A stretch of 64,000 bases of DNA from contig NC_134884.1 of NCBI RefSeq assembly GCF_041734735.1, forward strand, positions 27,779,249 to 27,843,248, given 5' to 3'. The DNA comes from Babylonia areolata (lineage: Eukaryota > Mollusca > Gastropoda > Neogastropoda > Buccinidae). A program made the translations under genes and the position numbers. A model generated the notes under the pieces. It searched no databases, had not been told where the DNA came from, and was given only the letters and a program-made list of their open reading frames with translations. Shown here piece by piece: positions 24,501-37,305 of the stretch. Numbering within the stretch: position 1 is the first letter of the stretch; each line of letters opens with the position of its first letter.

Positions 24501-24985
24501 GATCAGCGATCTAGAATGGCCAATGCTGCAGACTTGCAGGAAAACAGCGAGACTCACCATGTGTTACAAAATCCATCACGGCAAGGCCTGCATCAATTCC
24601 CAGCACCTCCCTTCCGTCAGCGCCAGAAGACGCTCTTCAAGGCACTCCCACCACCTCCACTACGCCGTCCCACAGAGCCGCACAGACTATCGCCACAAAT
24701 CCTTCTTCTCAAGGACCATACCGGAGTGGAACAGCCTTCCTGCAGAGACTGTGTCGGTGCCATCCCTGGCTGCCTTCCAGGCCAGAATGGCATGCCTCCG
24801 CTAACCTCCTCCTTCCCCCCTCCCACACCAAATCGGAAACAGACCTGGCAACACCCCTGTGGACTATGAAAACTATGACATGCGTTCATCCGACCGGTGC
24901 GGGAAGCTTTTTCCTAAGTGATAAGTGCGGCTGATTCGTCTTAATGTAGATGTTGGCTGCCTACACCCAAGAAGAAGAAGAACAG
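21575..24985 (+). mobile_element. Nearly full-length PHD-finger LINE (CR1/Jockey group), mutated
   Basis: Domains in order: a C4HC3 PHD finger at 21719-21880 (CGICDRTVGCDDRG, then GRWFHALCH and WYCELC); an endonuclease with RILNVNFHSAAGK and GGDFNFPSWDWE; a spacer with PGISDHDIVYAELQ; an RT with NYRPISLTSIPCKFLEH, EQHGFRRTHSCETQLL, DFSKAFDKVSH, GVPQGSVLG and FADDMACH; and a C-terminal region with RTIPEWNSLPAETV ending near 24804. It ends in a (GAA)n tail at 24971-24981. I see stops near 22112, 22945, 24364 and 24476 and frame changes near 22130, 22560 and 23200. The long open RT frame (23383-24366) shows moderate rather than great age. Confidence 0.9.
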
Positions 24986-25162
24986 GAGTCATAATGGCTG
25001 CCAGAAAATGAGGGACAGCGGGACAAACAGGAGGTTACCTACTTCCGGGAGGTTAACGGCCATAGTACTTTCGTTTTCTCTGCATTGGCGGATAGTAGTT
25101 TGCACAGGACAGGAATGTCAGACCCCTGCCGGAGTCTGCACTAGTTGGGTCACGGTAAGTAT
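24986..25162 (+). repeat. Dispersed promoter-like repeat ending in a splice-donor match, copy 1
   Basis: Order of blocks: aggagtcataatggctgcca, ggaggttacctacttccggg, gcacaggacaggaatgtcag, gccggagtctgcactagttg, ggtcacggtaagtatg. The same blocks occur inverted and nearly complete at 59011-59200, and the last about 70 bases occur inverted at 25968-26037. It contains an ETS-like acttccgg and a strong donor-like CGGTAAGTATG at its end. It lies directly after the (GAA)n tail of the LINE. Confidence 0.65.
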
Positions 25163-25967
25163 GTTATTTAAACGTAATTTTAGATAGAAAATTTCCTTTA
25201 AGACCTCTGTTTTACTGACAAAACGAATTATTCACAAAACTCCAAACAGAAAAGCAGAACGACAGGTTATGACCAGCATCAACTCAACAATTCCTCTGCT
25301 GATCAGCAGTCCCAAAGCAGCAGAAAGAGACTTCACCATCAGTCTCTTTATTGTTCAATACATACCTGATGAAATTCTATGTTCTGACAATCATAAGAGA
25401 GGGCTTCAAATGTTGCAAGTTATCTTTACAAAAGGTGGGGAAAAAACCAAATAACTATCTAATTTTCTGATCTTTAAATTTTGGGAATCATCTTAAAAAA
25501 AAAAAAAAAGGGAGAAAAGCCTAGTATCTAACTTTCTCAGCATCAGAACCCCCCCCCCCCCAAAAAAAAAAACAAAAAAAAAAACAAACAACAAAAAAAC
25601 AAAACAAAAAAAACAGCAAAAACATGAGAGCACCTGTACCATTTTAGGTAAATCTGCCCACAATTTTGTTTCATTCTGACAAATTAATCGACAAACTAAC
25701 CAGAAAGAAAAGAATACCTTGGCAGACTTATTAAAAAAAAAAAAATAAAAAAATCAAAAAAATCAGTGTTAATGTCATGGTCATCAAAGGTTAAGAAAGA
25801 AAAAGAACAAAGGTTGCAATCATGATAAAATTCATAGTATGACTACAACTAACAATAATGACACATCTCTATAAATATTAACTAACTCCTCTAATATTAT
25901 CAGCATACTTTGGGCTTCACAAAAGTTTTGATGATGCAAAAAGAAACATGACAATAATTTTAATTAC

Positions 25968-26037
25968 ACATACTTAACCGTGACCCAACTAGTGCAGACT
26001 CCGGCAGGGGTCCGACATTCCTGTCCTGTGCAAACTT
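25968..26037 (-). repeat. Inverted partial copy of the promoter-like repeat
   Basis: cttaaccgtgacccaactag, tgcagactccggcaggggtc and ccgacattcctgtcctgtgc form the reverse complement of 25100-25162. With copy 1 it makes 70-base arms around about 800 bases of A-rich sequence, which could be read as a TIR element. The third copy at 59011-59200 has no such partner. Confidence 0.6.
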
Positions 26038-26039
26038 TA

Positions 26040-27570
26040 ATTTCATGTACACAATTACATATACTAAACATGCAACTTACACATGAAAATACACACACCC
26101 CCTACAGGTATAACAATAACTGAATCGACACACTCCCACATTCACAAGGCACACGTACACACACCCAGCACAACCATCTCACACTTACTTTGACACACAA
26201 CACACACAGAGAAGCAAACACTCACAGACATTCATCCAGACACACACTCATCCCGGTCAACATTACAGCCATACGTAATGGATATCATGGAAAAATGAAC
26301 ATGAGCAGTACACACACAGCCAACTTGATGACCTTGAGTGCATTTCTGAAAGGAAGACGAGTGTTTGTAGGCATGATAGAGGCATATGTGTGCATATGTG
26401 TGAATGTTTACATTCGGGGGTGAGTCTACACTGCGTATGTATCTGAGTGCAGTGAACCAGAATAAATTACAGCATGAAGTTTCAACACAAAGCTTGATTT
26501 TCTTTTGGGACAGAGTGCTGCAGTTTTCAACTGTAAAATATATCCAATTTCAGCAGCCCTGAACACAGGAGTTCTGATTCTCCTCGCATCTACAACTCAC
26601 TCACTTTCTGAACACATCCACAAGTTTGCACATAAATGGCTGTATTTTATTTTATTAGCATCACTATAAATGCATGGCTAAAAAGCATTACTGTCATATT
26701 ATGTTTACAAGCACAAGACTATGTAAAGTGACTGTCCATGCATACACATCACTTCCAGACTACACACAGGATATTTCTTTTCTCCCAGTTTAATGAATAC
26801 TCCATCAGACATTCAACCACGTACCCAAACATACCACAGACCAAAAGCATGCATAATGAAGGAAAATACAGAATATAAAGACTTTCTCAGTTTCTGGCCT
26901 TCACATTTAACCCCAAAGAATTAGCAGGTGATAAGGAAAATCAGCTGTGACATTTGTATAGCACAGATCACACAGGTCAGAATAATCTCCATCATATGTA
27001 ATAATCCTCCAATACATGGATGCAAAGGCCAAAGTGATTTCTTATCATGTATAAACCACCTAATAACAACATCCGATTAATCATTGTCCATAGGTAAAAT
27101 AACATGCATTCATGACTAAATAATATGGCATTTTTCCCAATCCACAGTAGCAAATTAATGATTACATTATGGAAAAAAAAAATAGAGCAAGAAAACAGAA
27201 AAAAAATATGCAAGTAAAATTACATTTTCTTTAAGAAAAAAATAAACGGACAATAAAAAAAGATCAACTTCACTTTGTCAATGTTATTGACCCTCCACAA
27301 ACTAACCCATTCAATTCTGCCAGAGTTCCTCCTTGCTCTTCATCAAAATGGCTTATTCTAAAGGCTGTTAAAAACATGTCATAAACAAAAAGACTGCTCA
27401 TAAGGCAGTGAAATTTGCAAAACTTTCTTTAACTTATAAAAAAAAAAAATAAATTTTTAAAAAAGCAGAAGAAAGAAAAAAAATCCATACACACAAGAAT
27501 AAAATCTCTCAGAAGACAAAGAAAAATTTAAGTATAAAATCAAACATTCAGCCACTCTGTTGCAAAAAAA
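26040..27570. other. Non-coding; probably contains the GCSH 3' UTR
   Basis: No exon was seen. (CA)-rich tracts lie at about 26080-26250. Minus-strand poly(A) signal candidates downstream of the GCSH stop are ATTAAA near 26788 and AATAAA at 26651-26656. None can be chosen from sequence alone. Confidence 0.4.
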
Positions 27571-27571
27571 A

Positions 27572-30500
27572 TCAACACTCCTCCAGAAACTTTTTGTAAG
27601 CCTCTTCATCCATGAGCCCTTCACTTTTAAGTGCATCTGCATCCGTGGAACCAGAAACGTTCAACTTGAACATCCAGCCTGCAAAATACAAATCACAAGT
27701 AAACTGATAAGTATTTCATCTGATTCATCAATAAGGTTACTGAAAAAAACAATACAAAGAAGAGAACTCAAAGCCAAATACATATTCAGAGCAAACAGCA
27801 GCAACATTTTCTTATCACTGATTTCAACCCTATAGTTGTTAGAGCATTGAATTTTTAATCTGAGGGTCCTGGGTTTGATCCAGACAGCACTTGGTAAGTT
27901 ACAAGCGAAGATTTTTCTGATCTCCAAGGTCAACACAATGTAGACCTGTCAATGTATAAACCTGCTTGTGGGTGGACATCTGACCCAGACTGGGTGGCAA
28001 CATAAAGCAGGAATGCTAACCTTAGGGATAAAGGTCACAAGTTCATTCTGACATACTCAGAAAAATGTGCCACACACTTTCCATGTGTCTGATGTAAACT
28101 GCAGTGAAGGAAACTGCTGTCTGCTATATACATTCTTAAAAGCATCCGTAACATATGGTTACCATATATTATGTTTCCTTCACTTTACTATTCTGTGCAG
28201 TTAAGCATTTGAGTAATTCTTTACTGCTATGTCACCATAGTATAAGAATCACACTGACTATGCTAAAGACTACTTCTATATATGCAATACTCAGACATAC
28301 CAACCCCTGTCAAGTGTTTGTGGGAACAATAAGGAAATCTGGTAGGAACATTAGAAATTTGGTAGGAACACTAGGACTCCGAGTCACATCAGCAAATGGG
28401 CACAGACCCTGTTAGACCAAGATGCAACTTGATTTAGCAACGTTCTCTCTTGTTCAGGCAAATGATTAAGCTGACTGGTCCACTCAACGTTGCTGAAAAC
28501 ATGCATGCGATTAGCTAAGCATCATCATGTGAGACCAATTAGTAGTGACTGCCCTGGCCATGTGATCGACAAGTCTCGAGCGTCCAGGTAATGTTTTGAC
28601 AGGAAAGCATGTGAACATGCTATGCAGAAAATGAACTCTTCAACAATTTTGACAATGGCGTAATGTCATAATGTCAGAACAAACTGCAACTGAGCATGAC
28701 AAAATACTGCGAAATTGTAACAATTGGCATCTCAGTATACTAGCAAAGCTAAACACTAACCAGATCAAATAGCCATATCATCGAAGCAAGTCTGACTGGC
28801 AGCAAGTGTACTTGTGTTTTCTTTCCTTCTCATCTTCTTTTCTACAGAATCCTGGAATCACTCATTTGCTGGTCTCTGCACTTCTTGCAGAAGTCGTTTC
28901 TATCTAAACTGCGCTGTCTCAGTGTAGAATTTCTCTCTGACATGCTATGTACCATCTGTTGGATGAAAAACTTGTATCATTTTGTGTTGCCACCAATCTA
29001 GAAGCATTGGCATTTTAATAGCATACATATCACAAACATGTCCACCTGTTCATGTACTTACACCTCCTCTGTTTATGTCTTGTGGGCCCATGAGCCTACA
29101 TCTTTTAACTTCTGTAAGGTACAAATAAAACACTTCAAGCAACTGATTCACCTCTATGCCCTTCTGGAACTTCTAGCCTTTCACATTTATTTCACAAACA
29201 AAAAAACCAATTGGCAAATATGAATACAACAACAACAACAACAACAAAAAAACCCCAAAAAGCTCACAGACACACACAGTCTCTCTCCCAAAATATACCT
29301 TTATCTTGTGGTGAATTATTGACCAAAACAGGCTTGTCTTTCAATTTTTCATTGACTTCAACAATGGTTCCTGCAAGAGGACTGTAGATATCGCTGGCTG
29401 CTTTCACACTCTCCACACAGCCTACATTGTCTGCAAAGGGCAATGGCCACATGTCAGCACATATCACTATGACACTGTCATTCTTTCAAAATGTGTGTGT
29501 AGAGGGGATGAGTGTGTGCGTCTATGTGCATGGATTCAGTTTCAGTTTCTTGAGGAGGCATCAATGTATTCAGACAAATATATGCTACACCACATCTACT
29601 AGGCAGATGCATAGCCGGCAGCATATACCAGCACACTAGTCAGCCCTTGAGTGCATGTATACTGTATTTGTGTACCTATCGGAATGGATTTCTTCTACAG
29701 AAGTTTCCTTGAGGAGAACAATTTGTTGCCAGGGTTCTTTTTCAGTGTGCGAAGTGTGTGCTGCATATGGGACCTCAGTTTATGGTCTCATCTGAACGAC
29801 TAGACGCTCTTAACCATTCTGCCATCTTCCCCTGGTGTGTGAATCTGTTTGTGCATCCATACATGTGCGTGTGTTCTGCTGAACAGTCTTCCTCATACAA
29901 TGTAAGAGGTTGCTGGTTTGGACCCCTTCAGAAGCCTGAATAACAGTTCGGGCTATGAATGTATAGCTCAAATGTACAGACTAAAACTATATCTCTGCAA
30001 GTGGCTATGCCTCTCAAGTCTGATTAATGCTGGAAAACATTACCAAAGGAATGAAGAATACAGCAATGCCACATAATTTCCAAGGTTGTAACATGTGAAA
30101 TTAAAAAAACAACAACAAAACCTTAAAGGCAGAGGTCCTGGCCTAACCAGGCCCCTAGTGGAGAACAAAAGGAGATAGATTTGAAACTGAGAGAGAATTT
30201 GAAAGCATTTCCAAGGTGCTATAAAAAAAATCTTGCAGCTCAAGACATACACTCAGTTTGGGCCCCCCAACAGATGACAATTAAAAAACTCAAACAGAAA
30301 ACTGAAAGGAAGCATTCTCAGCAAGTAATGGCTAAGAATGAATCATCCGTTTAAACAGGTTTCTTCCATACTTCAGCTCCACACTACAATTATACGCAAA
30401 CACACACCAACACAGTTCAGTTTCACGCACCATTGCCAGTGCAGTGTGTTACAGGCATCATTTTTGTATTGCCAATCCCACCTCCATTTATATTTGACTG

Positions 30501-31036
30501 TTGCGTCAATCAAAGCCAGACGCTCCTTCTCTCACCACAGGCATTTAACTTTAAGACTCACTGAAGCATGACTGGTGCATTCAAGGCAGAACAATGTCAA
30601 ATTTTAAAAGGTGCCCTGTTAGCTACTGGATCTACGGATTGTGCACAATGTGTGAGTTTTAATGTCTCGCTCTTGACTGTGCACAAGGGGCGGAGTTTTA
30701 ACATCTCACTCTTCCACTTTTATTTTGGCCCTTTCCCTGTCATAAAATTGTTCTTGCCTACTGCCAGTTCATTTTAGGTACTGGTAGTGGTACATCATGC
30801 TGATGGAAAATCAACTCAGGGCTGTGAACTACATGTGGCTCTGCAGCAAACCCATCATAATTTGCAGGGTTCACTGCAAAATAGAATACACAGTTTAGGC
30901 GTTTGCATCCACAGCAGCTGAAATTTCAAAATGTTTGTGTCCTCTTTCTTGACTTTATTCTTTTTTCTTTCTGCTATAATGCTCCAGGCAATAAAGGCAA
31001 AAATCAATGTACATAGTAAAATCATTGTACGAAGTA

Positions 31037-31067
<31 letters not shown>

Positions 31068-34000
31068 ACAGTCAATTCTTTATTTGTTCCAGACTTGACC
31101 ATCACTAGACTGGAAATCATGAAGAATAATTCTCTATGCTCATGTATGACACAAAATCTATTATCTGTATGTGCAGCTGGTGGCTGTATAATACTGATGC
31201 AAAGACTGCCAACACCATGATTTAAAACCCATTCACAACCCTAAGTGCATGAAACATTGAAAGTACTTTTGCATTAAAATATTTTGCTACAGTATATTAT
31301 TAGTATATCCAAACCCAGTCTGCAAAAACACAGTGCACCAAAATAGGCTGCCAACTGTATTTTCAACTGCCCCCTAAAAATTGCTATCAAAAATGTAAAT
31401 TCATATATTTTATTTTTTATTAACTTGAAATCTGAAATCAGCAACTCGTGTCACCAGGCTGAATAAATCAACTAAACCACCAATGAACCAAAGAAAAACA
31501 GCCTCACATAGAGCACATATTGTTTACACTACTATGGTAAGACAATATCAATAAACAGCTTTTTATACAGTGCCCATTAACTGATACAGTTGCATTTCTT
31601 ACCATCCTTCTCTATGTCAGCATCAAGCCCTGGGAGTTCCACATAGACTAAGTCACCCAGTTGCTCCTGCCACAGAAACATCACGATAAAATTTTCTTTC
31701 TTTTTATTTTAATAACAAGAGTAACAAGAGGGAGAGGTATAAAATAAAGGGACAAAGAGATAATGAGAAAGCAAAAGAGAGAGGAAGGAAGAGTGTGGAA
31801 GAAAAAATACACACATACTTGAATTCACTGAATATATGAGGTTCCATTCAATTTTAAATGGTTAACAGTGGACTCTCTTTTGTCTGAATCATAGACCTGT
31901 TCCAAGTTTAATTTTCAAATTATCATTATCTAATTAATTATAGACTAAATATTGTCCTGACATCAAATGCATTTGTTTCAGTGATATAACAGGTAAGCAT
32001 ATCATTATTTACTTGTGAGTTTCTGAAGCTTTACCTGCATGAAAGTGTGTCATCAAAGGCCACTGAGAAGGTTATGTTTTTTTGGTTTTTATTTGCTTTA
32101 CATATTCATTATCAGTTGTTTCTCTTGCTAAATTAAGTCCACTAATTAACTTCCTTGAATTAGTTGGGACAGCAGCTGCATCCTCTGCTGTTCTGATGGT
32201 TACAGTCAGACAAGACTATCATACATGTATATATACTTCTATTCACTTCAGATATTCACATTTAATTCCACCTTCCAACTACCCTGTTTGCCCTAAGTCA
32301 CCATTCAAACTCATCCTCTATTCACCTACCTTTTAAACCGTAACATTCAAATGAAAAAAAAAAGTTTAACAAAATGCCCACAAGCACCAGTAAGTTTGAT
32401 GGGACATTAACAAATTTCTCCACCACAAATAGTCTTTTTGAAGCACATACAACTCCAAATAATACAAGAGAAGTGTGATAAAGATTTTTGTCATGACTAC
32501 TAATTATTAAGACTTTTTTTGGTGGGCAATCCCACTTAGTTGTGTTATGCAAAAGGAATCAATTTCAGTGAGTTAACAACACTCAACCTGTGCATAGTCA
32601 GTGATTCCCACAGTGCCCTTGCTTGGGTTGGCTGCATCCTGAAAGTCAATCCACTCATGTCTCCCTGTGAACCATTTCTCTGCAACCACAGGCCAAACAC
32701 AAACATTAGGAATAAACAACAATAGGGGACATTTATTTATTATGTCATTTCATTTTATCTATCTGGGTCTGGGGAGGGGGTTGGGGGTTGTCTTGTCATC
32801 TTTACTGTTTCAGTGGTATTATTCCCAGGTCGCTCATTCCAAGCCCCCTGTACACAGCCACACTTGGGTTCGTCTGTCGCAGTCCCAGTGTCGGCAGTCC
32901 ACAGGGAACCATTGATGTTAAGCCGCCATGAGGCTACACACCAGAGAAGACCATGCACTGCTGACAAGTCACTTTGATGGTGTTCAGTAGTGCCTGTTCT
33001 GATTCAGCATACACACCAACAACAACACCTACTAAGCCCCTTATGACAATAATAGCTAAACTGCAGAGCAAAACTGAGTAAGCATTGCCCCCAGAGTGAA
33101 TCATGCCACCATGTCTCTCTAAGTCCCCCATGAATCTGCCGATGCCTAAGAACTTAACAGTACCCACCCTATGCACGAAAGTGAAAGGAGGTTGAAAGTG
33201 AAGTCACCATGAGAGCAGGGCATGAAAGGCCATAGAACTTAGGACACTTTAAAAAAAAAAAATTAATTAAAATTTTTAAAAAAAAAATGAAGGTGGAGGA
33301 TGATAAAGATGCTGCTGCTATGGAGGTCCATTTTAGGTTTGGAACTTTGTGACAAGGCTGTACTCTGTGCTTCCTTTCATAATGTTATCCTGGCTTTAAG
33401 GATGATCAACCAGATTTGAGAGATAGACATTTGCAGTGCTGGTCAGTAAATTTAAGCAACACACCCCAAAGACGCATCCATGAAGTGGATGATACTTGAC
33501 TGTGTGGTCCCAGTCTTCACCCACCTCCACTGGAAATCGAACCTGCATCCTCCCAGCTGTGTCTTTACATGAAGCTAACCATTTAGCAATGGCGGCTGGT
33601 TGATTTCATTCTATTCAGAAAAAAGTCTCCTCAGGGCCTAAGAGCATTGGGTTATGCTTCTGGTCAGGAATCTGCTTAGCAGATGTGGTACAGTGTATAT
33701 GGGTTTGTCTGAATGCAGGAACACCTCTTTGCGAAACTGAATTGAACTGAACAGAAGGGTACAAAACTGAACACAGTAAAAAGAACCAAAGTAATTAAAC
33801 CCATGACTTTAAGGAGGAATATGTAACAATATGTCAGGCAGGTAAAACTTTTTTGCCAGCTGTTGTGTTTTTAGGATAATTTGCCAGGTAAATATTTCAA
33901 ACCATCAATCTCGTTTGCACCCTCAGCTGATGCCTCTTCCTCTGTCACTTTTTTTTTTCTAATAAAAATCCTGGTGATTGAAGAATGACAGTGAGAGTGA

Positions 34001-34261
34001 ATATACCCAAGGTCTTATCAGTCATTGCCAAGCAACAGGGTGTGAGCAGCTTTTGATCAGCTTCCAACTTGGTTCATAAATGCTCTGTTCACTTGTAATA
34101 CATGGACAGGGATCAGATCCAATGAAATGATGAGAAATGATATCACTATCAGACTCTGCACATTATGCCTTTCTGCTGTCATCATCATCATCATTTATGC
34201 CCAATGCTAATTCCAATAAATATCATGACAGAAAATGCTGTTGAGAAGAGAACCATGAACA

Positions 34262-34333
<72 letters not shown>

Positions 34334-34672
34334 ATTACCACTGTTATTGTGTTAATGATTATGTGAACATCTGGTCATCAACAAGTACAGTTCTGCTGAA
34401 TGCACCAAGATGATAGAAAAGGCAACTCAGCAGAGTACAACAACCTACTCAAGGGGCTGGGTTTTTTTTTTTTTTGTTTGTTTGTTTTTTTTGGTTTGTT
34501 TTCATGGCAGAACCAAGATTGAGAAATTTGTTACTGTATGACAGACAGCGCACCCTATCCTCCATTAAAGACACAGATATGGCACATGCACATGTATACA
34601 CACATACACATACTCTTTCAGCTTGCACACACACTGAAAGTGAAACACCTTCAAAGTTTTAACTCTTATTAA

Positions 34673-34709
<37 letters not shown>

Positions 34710-36073
34710 TTGTATTCATGGGCACATGCATACACACAAACACACACACACAAACAATCTCTCTCCCCCAATTTCAAATACACCCACATTTACTAGCAGA
34801 ATTTACAGTCAACTTATAATCATACACACTAAAACACACACACATGCAAAATGGCACGTGCACAAATACACACATACTTGACACAGCCAAAAAACAAGCA
34901 AAAAAAGGGGGGGAAAGATTAACATTATCATTTCTTCTTCTAATTCTAGGTCAAGAAAGTATCCTCCCCTATATATGATTAGCACAGGTCACGGCAGTGG
35001 AGTACAGTGTTCAATATGCGTACCATTATCAGCAAGCCTGTAACTTGCTACACTAAGCACGCACACTGACTGTTCACCTCCCAGTCCCTGTCCTTGACCC
35101 TCCTGTCCTAAAACCTGCTGACCTTGCAAAACTTTCCACTTTGCCTATCAGTCTTCTGCTTCACTGTTCTACATTAAAAATCTGACAGGTCATTGTTCGC
35201 TCCCTATTAGAACAGATATGACCCAATATCTTGGATGTGTCCCTGTTGCTGTATTAATGACTGTCTTCCCAGTTCCCAGATGACTGATCCTTTTGTTCCC
35301 TCTTTTCTTTTTTTTTCTTTTTTTAATCGTGCTTAGCAAGTGAAACTGGAAAGCATAAAGTAAATGAAAAGATTATAATCATGAATCAGAATTTATATAA
35401 GTTATTGATTTTTTATGCTTTTCTTAAAAAAAAAGAACTGGTTCTAGCCTCTATTAAGGTCTAAACACATATACTTGTGTACACACACATTGTACACACA
35501 CACACACACATGCGCATGTACACACACAGTGAAAAATACAGGTATATGCACGCATTCATGCATGCACATGCTTTTAAATATGAAAATAGGTAAATTTTTA
35601 TCTGCAGTCATTGTAAAACTAATGTTAAAGGTTATAAGTTTCAAGAAACATTTGATATATAGACAGACTGTCACATTTGACACTCTCATGTCTAAATACT
35701 TACACCTTCAGGACCATATCAAAATGCGTTTAAATCGTTTGTATTACATATACTGATGTAATCATTGATTAACAATCAAATTCTCATTTTTAGAAATATT
35801 TTCCAATATTCTAGAATACCGTCTCAGTTACTGTTAAGAGTAGGTCAAACTTAAAGTAGCTTCAATTTCACATAAATTCTGATTACTGAGAGACCAGTAA
35901 TCTTGAAAAGGTAAATATAATTATCTTTATTCTTCAAGTTTACAAAACATAGCAGAATAACATGTTGATGATTCTGTCAGAAAGCAATACAATGCAGCAT
36001 TGCTTTAGCGAGACAGTAGACAGTTCAGTTCAGTTCAGTTATTCAAGGAGGTGTCACTATGTTTGGACAAATC

Positions 36074-36122
<49 letters not shown>

Positions 36123-36577
36123 CACCACATCTGCCAAGTAGATGCTTGATCAGCAGCATAATCCAACATGCGAGACAGTAGTCAGCTTCAGCAAGCTGTC
36201 AAACAAAGAATTTTTTTTTTTTTTTACATGGAGGGAAAACATGCAAATATTGAGACATACATTCAGACACAGACACATTTTTTTTTAACATAATTATCAC
36301 AGAAACAGCATTTTGGTTTCAAGCTTGATACAATTTAAAAAAAAAAAAAAAGTAAGTTGTCACACAAGAAACATTTCACAAACACACTTAAATTGTTTAC
36401 AGAATCAATAGTGATATACAGTATCATATATACACTGACTGTGAAACAGTATACATTTACAAATACACATAGTGACACACACACACACAAAGAGAGTGAC
36501 ACACGCACACACATACATACATGTATACACACCAACACAGACACAAGACATATGAGAGTACACACATACATGGATAG

Positions 36578-36629
<52 letters not shown>

Positions 36630-37270
36630 GAATAAATACCAGTCCATTACGAAAAAAAAAGGAGTAAAACTGAAACAAATGAAACAAAGTATTTAGTAAA
36701 ACAATTATTTGTTTCATGGTTGTCATTACGTCAAGGTCAACACAGTGCTTGACAGGATTTTATTTCATTCAGCTGTCTCACTCTCCCACCACATCTCTCA
36801 AATATCTAGAGGTGTCATGCCTCATGGACACGCAAGGTGACATTTTGGACTGAATTCTAAAGTTCTGGATCAGTGGAAAACCGATTGCTGTTAACAGCCT
36901 CAAAACGCCAGTCAAATTGCTAAAAGTCTTCAGACCTTTCCTAAATGTCAATCACCAAAACTACTCCCAATCTGAATGCCTGTACAAGGCCTAAACAGTA
37001 AAAGTAAATGTGAGGAGCAACCACTACTATCAAGATGTTAAATTGCAAGTGACCCATTTTCTCCATCAAACACGACAACACAGAGAAATCAGAGAACTTC
37101 ACAGGGTCTAGCGACATGCATCATAAAAGTAATTTCAACTTACTTCCCAAAGCACACGAAGACACTGAAAACGATCGATTTGGGACAGCAGTGAAACTCT
37201 GCTGTCGCAAAGCAACCACAGTGAGACGAGCAGTTTGCAGGGCGAGTCGTGAGAGCATGGAGGCAGCCAT
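27572..37270 (-). CDS. GCSH: Glycine cleavage system H protein, mitochondrial
   Basis: The lipoyl-carrying shuttle of the mitochondrial glycine cleavage system passes the aminomethyl group from P protein to T protein and is reoxidised by L protein. Five minus-strand exons join in phase: 37270-37144, 32679-32588, 31666-31603, 29430-29299 and 27678-27572, giving 173 residues, the length of the human precursor. Exon 1 starts [12 protein letters not shown], an Arg/Ser-rich, acid-free mitochondrial targeting peptide. Then come [30 protein letters not shown], the lipoylation motif [13 protein letters not shown] with its Lys, and the C-terminus [11 protein letters not shown]. All introns are GT/AG and the first is about 4.5 kb. 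A second ATG four codons downstream is possible. The gene looks intact. Confidence 0.97.
27835..28005 (+). mobile_element. tRNA-headed SINE fragment
   Basis: gttgttagagcattgaattt followed by gagggtcctgggtttgatcc looks like A-box and B-box regions of a tRNA-derived head. It is then followed by gatttttctgatctccaagg and gacctgtcaatg, as in the SINE at 62603-62983. It lies in the last GCSH intron in + orientation and is diverged. Confidence 0.6.
29530..29640 (+). repeat. CAAGGAGGCGTCAC-family SINE-like repeat
   Basis: cagtttcagtttcttgagga, ggcatcaatgtattcagaca and ctacaccacatctactaggc match the family described at 11160-11275. It sits in a GCSH intron next to the lipoyl-site exon. Confidence 0.65.
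32746..33614 (-). mobile_element. Second copy of the long tRNA-headed SINE
   Basis: It is collinear with 16160-17036 over about 850 bases, for example cccagtgtcggcagtccaca, caccatgtctctctaagtcc, tatggaggtccattttaggt and cctcccagctgtgtctttac. Imperfect target duplications flank it: catttcattttat at 32746-32758 and gatttcattctat at 33602-33614. The B box has decayed (tggaaatcgaacctgc). It lies in the first GCSH intron and is more mutated than the other copy. Confidence 0.8.
33640..33750 (-). repeat. CAAGGAGGCGTCAC-family SINE-like repeat
   Basis: gcattgggttatgcttctgg, tcaggaatctgcttagcaga and tatgggtttgtctgaatgca are the reverse complement of the family at 29530-29640. It lies directly beside the long SINE. 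Confidence 0.7.
34261..34328. repeat. Perfect (TA)n microsatellite
   Basis: (GT)n of about 10 bases is followed by an uninterrupted (TA)n of about 58 bases in the first GCSH intron. A second (GT)n(TA)n lies at 34673-34709. Confidence 0.95.
36025..36175 (+). repeat. SINE-like repeat interrupted by an expanded (CA)n
   Basis: cagttattcaaggaggtgtc, actatgtttggacaaatcca, then (CA)n at 36076-36120, then tacaccacatctgccaagta. Other family members have tatacgctacaccacatctg at this point, so the (CA)n tract has grown inside the repeat. Further long (CA)n tracts follow at 36475-36625. Confidence 0.75.
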
Positions 37271-37295
37271 ATTTAGAAGGTCGCTATGTCTAAAT

Positions 37296-37305
37296 GTCAC
37301 GTGAC
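37296..37305. promoter_or_regulatory. Palindromic E-box upstream of GCSH
   Basis: gtcacgtgac lies 26 bases upstream of the GCSH start codon. GTCACGTGAC is the preferred full site of bHLH-zip factors of the USF/MITF type, which often sit close to transcription starts. Its use here is inferred only from sequence and position. Confidence 0.4.

Noticed and set aside
25100-26037. A complete TIR transposon bounded by the 70-base inverted arms
   Set aside because: The third copy of the arm is longer and unpaired, and no target duplication is visible. Two opposed insertions of one repeat explain it as well.
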